Shown here one piece after another: positions 7,612-11,315 of a stretch of 11,315 nucleotides of DNA. The first letter of the stretch is position 1. Each line of letters begins with the position of its first letter. Position numbers and translations under genes: made by a program. The stretch lies in the NCBI GenBank assembly GCA_021808875.1, contig JAKBAU010000095.1, positions 1 to 11,315 of the forward strand. Reading direction: 5' to 3'. The stretch is from Pseudomonadota bacterium. Its GTDB lineage: Bacteria > Pseudomonadota > Alphaproteobacteria > Micropepsales > Micropepsaceae. A model generated the notes under the pieces. That model saw only the letters and a list, made by a program, of their open reading frames with translations, was not told where the DNA came from and searched no databases.

Positions 7612-8087
7612 GCGTCGATCCTGCGCCGCTGGAGCCAAGCGTCATGGCGATCTGGGCTGTAGGGGCGCGGCGCTTCGCCAGCGACGAGGCGGTTGTGGAC
7701 GTGGCGCCAGTGATCGGGACAGGCGTCGGCGGCGTCGATGCCGAGTTGCTCGACGGCATCGATCGCTTGCAGCACGCGCTCGACCTTCGGCCACCCGGAT
7801 TGACGAAGGTAAATCTCACCGCCGGGGCGCACATACGGCACCGTTGAGAACGCCTCGCCCTGCATCACCGCGCGCAGGATGTCGATGCGTGACACGACGG
7901 TGCCGAAATCGTTCGCCGCCCATCGGACGTAGGCGAACATGCTGCCCGGCGCGAAGCTCAGGATTCGGCGGCGGCGATCGAGGATCTGCTCGGCCACGTC
8001 ACGGCCGAAGCGAATCCACTGCTCGATCCGCTTCTCGAACCAGATCAGCTCGACATGGGTGAGCGTGTCGGATGCGGGCACGGTCAT
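7608..8087 (-). CDS. DUF2840 family protein
   Basis: A 159-residue protein recognised as DUF2840, a family almost always found next to traF in alphaproteobacterial ICEs. Typical blocks are THVELIWFEKRIEQWIRFG (10-28), LSFAPGSMFAYVRWAANDFG (43-62) and PGGEIYLRQSGWPKVERVLQ (88-107). No membrane segment or catalytic motif is visible, so it is likely cytoplasmic. Its biochemical role is not established. In ICEMlSymR7A a traF-adjacent gene of this family belongs to the excision-linked transfer operon, which fits the setting here. Start and stop are both defined by ATGA overlaps with the RHH gene (8087-8084) and traF (7611-7608). Confidence 0.9.
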   Translation of the reverse strand: MTVPASDTLTHVELIWFEKRIEQWIRFGRDVAEQILDRRRRILSFAPGSMFAYVRWAANDFGTVVSRIDILRAVMQGEAFSTVPYVRPGGEIYLRQSGWPKVERVLQAIDAVEQLGIDAADACPDHWRHVHNRLVAGEAPRPYSPDRHDAWLQRRRIDA

Positions 8088-8335
8088 GACGCCGCCCCGC
8101 CGTCATCAGGATACTCGCGATCGAGCAAGGCGCGCAGCATATCGGCGACCGTCATGCCGCGCCTAAAAGCGGTGACCTTGATGCGGCCGCGCAAAGCCGG
8201 CGTCACATCGATGGTCAGCCGGGCGCTGAAATTCTCCTGCGGTCGGCTTGCCGGGGATGGTTCCGGTGCCCGAACCCAGGCGTCAGGATCGCCGGGACGT
8301 GACGCGAACCCGCGCTTTGCCGAGCGTTCGTTCAT
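8084..8335 (-). CDS. Small ribbon-helix-helix partner of ParA
   Basis: An 83-residue protein. The first 35 residues are Pro/Arg-rich and flexible. SARLTIDVTPALRGRIKVTA (37-56) gives a beta-strand plus helix, and MTVADMLRALLDREYPDD (61-78) the second helix, as in Arc/MetJ-type DNA-binding proteins. A flexible arm plus RHH fold next to a ParA is the layout of ParG-type centromere-binding proteins, so it is probably the adaptor joining ParA to a partition site and may also autorepress. It has ATGA overlaps with parA upstream and DUF2840 downstream. No partition-site repeats were identified with confidence. Confidence 0.8.
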   Translation of the reverse strand: MNERSAKRGFASRPGDPDAWVRAPEPSPASRPQENFSARLTIDVTPALRGRIKVTAFRRGMTVADMLRALLDREYPDDGGAAS

Positions 8336-8970
8336 GGCGCCAGCCCCGCAACTTCATGGGCGAGCGTCGTGATCTCGCGTGCCGCTGGGCTGGCGTCATC
8401 CAGTTCGGCGACCAGGCGGCCGGATTGCGCGGCGTCGGCGAAGGCAACGCGCTGGCCGATTCGGGCGGCCAGCACCGGCGGCTCATGTTCGGCCAGCGTC
8501 TCGGCGGTCTCGCGGGCGATGATGGTGCGGGCGGCGCAGCGGTTCAGCACGAACCGCGCGACGAGCTGCGGGCGGAAGATGCGGGCTTCCTCGATCAGCT
8601 TCAGCATCTCGCCGGACGCCCATCCGTCGAAGGGCGATGGCTGGGCGGGGATCAGCACGAGGTCGGCGGCCAGCAGCGCAGAGCGCAGCAGGCCCGCCAC
8701 CCTGGGAGGCCCGTCAATGACGACGTGATCGGCATCGCGGGCCATCTCCGGCGCCTCGCGATGCAGCGTGTCGCGTGCCAGGCCGATGACGCCGAACAGC
8801 CGCGGGAAGCCGTCCCTGGCGCGCTGCTCCGACCAGTCGAGCGCCGATCCTTGGGGATCGGCATCGATGAGGGTGACTCTTTTCCCTTCCCGGCTCCATT
8901 CGCCGGCAAGATGCAGGGCGAGAGTCGTTTTGCCGACGCCGCCCTTCTGGTTGAGGAGAGCGACGATCAT
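8332..8970 (-). CDS. parA: ParA-family partition ATPase
   Basis: A 212-residue deviant Walker-type ATPase. The Walker A motif NQKGGVGKTTLALHLA (7-22) has the signature lysine of the family. LIDADPQGSALDWSEQR (34-50) is motif A', and HVVIDGPP (82-89) is Walker B. There is no N-terminal DNA-binding extension, so it belongs to the short (type Ib-like) ParA group that works with a small RHH protein, which is indeed the next gene. Its likely task is to segregate the element while it exists as an episome. The ATG at 8970 overlaps the repA stop by ATGA and has GAGGG upstream; the longer frame from 8994 is less likely. Confidence 0.95.
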   Translation of the reverse strand: MIVALLNQKGGVGKTTLALHLAGEWSREGKRVTLIDADPQGSALDWSEQRARDGFPRLFGVIGLARDTLHREAPEMARDADHVVIDGPPRVAGLLRSALLAADLVLIPAQPSPFDGWASGEMLKLIEEARIFRPQLVARFVLNRCAARTIIARETAETLAEHEPPVLAARIGQRVAFADAAQSGRLVAELDDASPAAREITTLAHEVAGLAP

Positions 8971-10022
8971 CGCGCCCTCTTCGCGGTTATCCACCGATCG
9001 GCGCGGGGGCCAACTTCAGAAGAGTTAGATTCTCTTAGGTTAGACTCTAAGTTAGGGACGCCGGAAGCTGTTGATTCAATTGATGAAAACGGTGCTTTCG
9101 GTTCCTGATAGCACGCTGCCTCGGTTCCCGATAGCACGTGCCCATTGGTTCCCGATAGCACGTGGTGTTCCACAGCTTGTCCACAGGGGCCTGTGGATAA
9201 GTCGGCCCGCGCGAATGCCAGCACCTCCCGCCCGCCAGTCTCGCGTTCGACGGCGAGCCGGTAGCCCGGCAGTGGCTGCCGCCGAGCAATCTCCCGGAGC
9301 TCGAAGGCGAAGCGCTTGAATGGCGAAAGGCTTGCGGACTTGCCATGCAGGTGCCGGAAATCGAACCGCCAGCCGCCGCGCTGCTGGCCGCCGTGCTTGC
9401 GGACGATGCGGTAGAGCCAGCGCTCCAGCCCGCCCGTGAGGTCGAAATACGCGCGGTCGATGGTCAGCACGAGCGCGTCGTCCAGAACGGCCCGGTAGAA
9501 CCAGTCGGGCATGATCAGGTCGATGCCGTCGGTCTGGCCGTGCGCATCGGCGTGCTCGGTCCATTCGTTGATCCAGGAGAAGCGGTGCATCCGCCGCTCG
9601 TTGGTCTGGCGCAGCGATGTCGCCACCGTCGTGGACTGCAAGCGGTCGAGCGCGGCCTTCAGGCGGTGGTAATCGCGGGCGCTGGTGCCGCGGCCGGTGA
9701 AGGTGAGGATCTCGCGCGGCGTCGCCGCCATCAGGCGCGACGTGCGCACGCCAGCGTCCCGAGCCTCGACGATCTGGCTGGCCGCCCAGATCAGTACGTC
9801 GGCGTCCCAGATGGTCGCCATGCCGTGCTCGGGCACCGCCTCCACCCGGATGGCGATCTCGTTCATCCGGTAATCGATCGGCGCCGTTCGGTGGGTCTTG
9901 GCGAGGCTGAAGAAGGGGTAGGCCATCAGGTCCTGCGCGTCGCGGGGCGCCAGATCGCCGGGCAAGGCGCGGAACAGCTCAAGCTGTTCGCGCTCGGATC
10001 GTGTGCGGTGGCGGGGTGGCAT
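8967..10022 (-). CDS. repA: Replication initiator protein RepA (RPA family)
   Basis: A 351-residue initiator of the alphaproteobacterial RepA (replication initiator protein A) family. Recognised blocks are DLMAYPFFSLAKTHRTAPI (31-49), SRLMAATPREILTFTGR (95-111), DYHRLKAALDRLQSTTV (117-133), and GGLERWLYRIVRKHGGQQ (197-214). The protein should bind iterons and open the origin. The C-terminal 75 residues are low-complexity and repeat HVLSGT twice (287-292, 295-300), because the DNA there carries iterons and DnaA boxes. Constraint at the DNA level therefore seems to shape the protein tail. The ATG at 10022 lies 10 nt after the HTH gene stop with no strong ribosome site, so coupling is likely. 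The stop overlaps the parA start. Confidence 0.94.
   Translation of the reverse strand: MPPRHRTRSEREQLELFRALPGDLAPRDAQDLMAYPFFSLAKTHRTAPIDYRMNEIAIRVEAVPEHGMATIWDADVLIWAASQIVEARDAGVRTSRLMAATPREILTFTGRGTSARDYHRLKAALDRLQSTTVATSLRQTNERRMHRFSWINEWTEHADAHGQTDGIDLIMPDWFYRAVLDDALVLTIDRAYFDLTGGLERWLYRIVRKHGGQQRGGWRFDFRHLHGKSASLSPFKRFAFELREIARRQPLPGYRLAVERETGGREVLAFARADLSTGPCGQAVEHHVLSGTNGHVLSGTEAACYQEPKAPFSSIESTASGVPNLESNLRESNSSEVGPRADRWITAKRAR
9100..9162. repeat. Three iterons inside the repA 3' end
   Basis: Three direct copies of GGTTCCYGATAGCACG at 9100-9115, 9123-9138 and 9147-9162. The last two are identical over 16 bases and the first differs by one base. Start-to-start spacing is 23 and 24 bp, about two helix turns, as expected for initiator-binding iterons. 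Copies two and three also share the following TG. On the coding strand the last two copies encode the repeated VLSGT of RepA and the first is read in a shifted frame as CYQEP, so the DNA repeat is conserved even where the peptide repeat is not. Confidence 0.8.
9177..9200. promoter_or_regulatory. Inverted pair of DnaA boxes
   Basis: TGTGGATAA at 9192-9200 is a perfect DnaA box (TTATCCACA) on the minus strand. TTGTCCACA at 9177-9185 is an 8/9 match on the plus strand. The two face each other as an inverted repeat with 11-bp arms, 10 of 11 matching. A further 8/9 match, TTATCCACC, is at 8987-8995. They lie beside the iterons, which supports an origin. Confidence 0.7.
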
Positions 10023-10032
10023 CGCGGCAGGC

Positions 10033-10317
10033 TCAGCGACGCGTTGTCACGGCCTGCGGCTGGGCCGCGGCGGGGTGGCGCTTGGCCGGCAGCACGGCGC
10101 TGGCGCCAGGGTCCGAGGTGGACGCCTTCGCGCCGGACTCGACCCAGGATTGGAGATCTTCGAGGCGGTAGACGACGCGGCCACCGAGCTTCGAATAGCG
10201 CGGGCCGGTGCCGTAAATCCTGTGCTTCTCCAGCGTACGGATGGACAGGCCGACGAAGCGGGACGCTTCGGGGGTGCGCAGATAGCGCGGCGGAAAACCG
10301 GCGAGATTGGCGGACAT
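10033..10317 (-). CDS. MerR-like/AlpA-type helix-turn-helix protein, possible excisionase
   Basis: A 94-residue DNA-binding protein. RYLRTPEASRFVGLSIRTLEKHRIYGTGPRY is spread over 11-41: residues 13-31 form the helix-turn-helix, and SKLGGRVVYRLEDLQSWVES (42-61) is the wing and following helix, the classic HTH_17/excisionase layout. The C-terminal third is Ala/Pro-rich. GGAGG lies 6 nt before the ATG. In ICEMlSymR7A the small winged-HTH protein RdfS, controlled by the DUF6499/DUF2285 activator FseA, acts as recombination directionality factor. The same neighbourhood here suggests that role, with an alternative as regulator of repA, whose start is 10 nt downstream. Confidence 0.88.
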   Translation of the reverse strand: MSANLAGFPPRYLRTPEASRFVGLSIRTLEKHRIYGTGPRYSKLGGRVVYRLEDLQSWVESGAKASTSDPGASAVLPAKRHPAAAQPQAVTTRR

Positions 10318-10454
10318 GAGAAACCTCCGTGATTGGTTGGCGGGCCGCGGGGGGATGGCGGCTGTCGGTGATCACGGTGGCGGAGACGGCAGCCTGGGGG
10401 GGATGGTGATCTCGAGGGGTGGTGAGATCGCCACCCCCCGCCAGAAACACCTTA
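10318..10454. promoter_or_regulatory. GC-rich control region before the HTH-repA operon
   Basis: A gene-free 137 bp that must hold the promoter of the HTH-repA-parA operon unless transcription reads through. It carries a direct repeat GGGGGGATGG (10349-10358 and 10397-10406) and an inverted repeat GGGGTGG (10416-10422) / CCACCCC (10431-10437) with an 8-nt loop. An overlapping inverted pair GATCTC/GAGATC (10408-10413 and 10424-10429) shares the same stretch. GTGATCAC at 10368-10375 is a small palindrome. I could not assign -35/-10 boxes. The hairpin lacks a T-run on either side, so an activator or repressor site is more likely than a terminator. Confidence 0.45.
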
Positions 10455-11060
10455 CTACGACCGGCGACGGTAAGGATGGAGCAGCAGCGAACGGTACCCG
10501 CCGCGCATCATGCCAAGGCCGAAGCGTACGAGGCGGATCGCGCGGTCGCGCAGATCGTGGGTTTTCCAGCCGCGGCCGGACACATGGCCAGAGCCGAACA
10601 AGGCGTCGGCGATGTCGCGATAGCTAGCGTTCTCAAGCTTACCGTCGAGGGCGCGCAGCCCAAGGATCAGCCGGTCCCGGCGTGCTTGCGACAGGGCTGC
10701 GGAGTCAGGACCGAGATTGCGACCCGCGAGGTAGCGCCAGAGGCGTGTCGCGGCGGCGACACGTATTTCAAAGAGTTGATCGAGCGGCAGCAGCACGGCC
10801 GCTGACCCGGCGCTTGTCTCGTGCAGATGCACACGCAACGTTCCGCAATGATGTTCGATGATACGATCCGGACCGCTGTCGCCTGTCGTCAATTCAAGCG
10901 GCAGAGCGGGAAGGACGAATCTGGCATCGGCGAGGTCAGCCGGCAGTTCCGTCAGTGTGGTCACGCTTGGCAGGGCGTGCGGCGTCCATAAAACAGCATC
11001 GCCGCTGCTCGGGCTTGTGGGGCCGGCAAAATCGTAACCCCCAGCGCCGGGTGAACACAT
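10455..11060 (-). CDS. DUF2285 protein, C-terminal part of a frameshifted activator (FseA-like)
   Basis: The frame is open from a GTG at 11060 to a TAG at 10457-10455. The DUF2285 block is seen in the C-terminal half: LWRYLAGRNLGPDSAALSQA, then RRDRLILGLRALDGKLENAS, then YRDIADALFGSG and a WKTHDLRDRAIRLVR helix, likely a DNA-binding HTH. Upstream, LWTPHALPSVTTL is normally continuous with an N-terminal DUF6499 domain. The first residues after the GTG are an out-of-frame reading of the DUF6499 sequence, so independent initiation there is unlikely to be the main product. True homology starts at the GCC codon at 11027. Joined to the DUF6499 frame by a +1 slip it gives a 256-residue protein. Confidence 0.75.
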   Translation of the reverse strand: MCSPGAGGYDFAGPTSPSSGDAVLWTPHALPSVTTLTELPADLADARFVLPALPLELTTGDSGPDRIIEHHCGTLRVHLHETSAGSAAVLLPLDQLFEIRVAAATRLWRYLAGRNLGPDSAALSQARRDRLILGLRALDGKLENASYRDIADALFGSGHVSGRGWKTHDLRDRAIRLVRFGLGMMRGGYRSLLLHPYRRRS

Positions 11061-11226
11061 CCACCTCGGCCGAGTCTAGTGCGTTGCGACGCACGGCGCG
11101 TTCAAGTCGCCTGCGCTCCCGCGTGAAATCGGGATTTCGGTCTAGAAATTCCCAAGCAAAGCCTGGGCCGTCGAGCGACCGTAGATCCGCATATGCAGCC
11201 GACGACGTCCAATCGCCACGGCCCAT
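10936..11226 (-). CDS. DUF6499 protein, N-terminal part of a frameshifted activator
   Basis: A frame of 96 residues, of which the first 66 match the DUF6499 pattern: DWTSSAAYADLRSLDGPGFA (5-24), WEFLDRNPDFTRERRRLE (25-42) and FTRRWGLRF (58-66). From residue 67 the zero frame turns into Cys/Arg/Lys-rich sequence with no family likeness and stops at 10936, while the expected continuation lies in the +1 frame. The ATG at 11226 has GGAGAG directly before it; the frame also has a TTG at 11238. In ICEMlSymR7A the equivalent short protein (Msi172) is made alone unless the ribosome slips, which keeps activator levels low. Confidence 0.75.
   Translation of the reverse strand: MGRGDWTSSAAYADLRSLDGPGFAWEFLDRNPDFTRERRRLERAVRRNALDSAEVDVFTRRWGLRFCRPHKPEQRRCCFMDAARPAKRDHTDGTAG
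11025..11031 (-). other. Candidate +1 ribosomal frameshift site (UUUUGCC)
   Basis: On the minus strand the zero frame reads CGA UUU UGC CGG. Slipping one base gives CGA UUU (U) GCC GGC, which continues in the DUF2285 frame as Arg-Phe-Ala-Gly-Pro. The UUUU lets the phenylalanine tRNA re-pair perfectly after a +1 move. The alternative is a one-base insertion mutation or sequencing error in a four-T run. Both halves lack other damage. Confidence 0.55.
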
Positions 11227-11244
11227 GGGTCTCTCCAAAGTCGT

Positions 11245-11264
11245 ATTGCCGACGATACGGCAAT
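11245..11264. promoter_or_regulatory. 20-bp inverted repeat before the DUF6499 gene
   Basis: ATTGCCG (11245-11251) and CGGCAAT (11258-11264) are perfect 7-bp arms around a 6-bp centre. The repeat ends 18 bp before the ATG at 11226, where a repressor or activator dimer could control transcription. It does not resemble the tra-box sequence of TraR as I know it. Confidence 0.5.
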
Positions 11265-11315
11265 GAGAGAAATGAAGGGCGACCTTTCCGGATAGCTATG
11301 GGCGCGACTCGCAAC

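Larger units (their letters stand above)
8987..9200. other. Putative intragenic replication origin (oriV)
   Basis: This stretch holds a near-consensus DnaA box (8987-8995), an AT-rich tract of 45 bp with 36% GC (9012-9056), three iterons (9100-9162) and the DnaA box pair (9177-9200). The AT-rich tract contains GTTAGAYTCT at 9024-9033 and 9039-9048, 15 bp apart, and a related GTTAGG at 9051-9056. It could serve as the unwinding element. Iterons, DnaA boxes and an AT-rich tract together are the classical composition of a theta-type origin. All of it lies within the last quarter of repA. Confidence 0.65.

Noticed and set aside
8248..9108. Plus-strand open frame of 286 codons opposite parA
   Set aside because: It is antisense to the well-supported ParA and RHH genes, with no motif of its own.
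9100..9162. CRISPR array
   Set aside because: Only three short repeats with 7-8 bp spacers inside a coding gene; the pattern fits iterons, and no cas gene is present.
9345..10319. Plus-strand open frame of 324 codons opposite repA and the HTH gene
   Set aside because: It is antisense to two clearly recognised genes, has Arg/Gly-rich shadow composition and no family likeness; long antisense frames are common at this GC content.
10416..10437. Rho-independent terminator after the DUF2285 gene
   Set aside because: The hairpin is GC-rich but is not followed by a T-run on the transcribed strand.

Overview
The window is a GC-rich block of a mobile genetic element, probably an integrative and conjugative element (ICE) or ICE-like plasmid of an alphaproteobacterium. 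The gene set and order (MerR-like HTH protein, RepA, ParA, ribbon-helix-helix partner, DUF2840, TraF peptidase, lytic transglycosylase, DUF3363 relaxase, TraG, CopG-like protein) resemble ICEs of sphingomonads and rhizobia and the wider Tn4371-like and ICEMlSym-like groups. Host and family assignment rest on recognition of protein families, not on a database search.

Layout, read right to left because nearly everything is on the minus strand. At 11245-11264 lies a 20-bp inverted repeat just upstream of a DUF6499 open frame (11226-10936). This frame overlaps a DUF2285 open frame (stop at 10455) in another phase. A UUUU run at 11031-11028 lets the two be joined by a +1 slip, the arrangement known for the FseA excision activator of ICEMlSymR7A. 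A 137-bp GC-rich gap with short repeats follows, then a small HTH protein that could be the excisionase/recombination directionality factor. Next come repA and parA with a small RHH partner. The 3' end of repA carries three 16-bp iterons, an inverted pair of DnaA boxes and a 36% GC tract, so it looks like a replication origin embedded in coding sequence.

The transfer-processing genes follow: DUF2840, traF, a transglycosylase, an 84-codon frame of doubtful status and the relaxase. Adjacent frames in this chain meet by 4-nt stop/start overlaps, which implies tight translational coupling. The putative origin of transfer is most likely in the 250 bp before the relaxase.

Two places look like cargo. 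A DUF429 gene of lower GC content sits on the opposite strand between the relaxase and traG. Beyond the CopG-like gene, where such elements usually carry the trb mating-pair genes, the window instead holds the first 226 codons of a superfamily II helicase that runs off the left edge. Its function is unknown; a defence or DNA-processing role is possible but not shown.

Together: regulated activation (DUF6499/DUF2285), excision control (HTH), maintenance by replication and partition (RepA/ParA/RHH), pilus and cell-wall processing (TraF, transglycosylase), DNA nicking and delivery (relaxase, TraG), plus two accessory genes.
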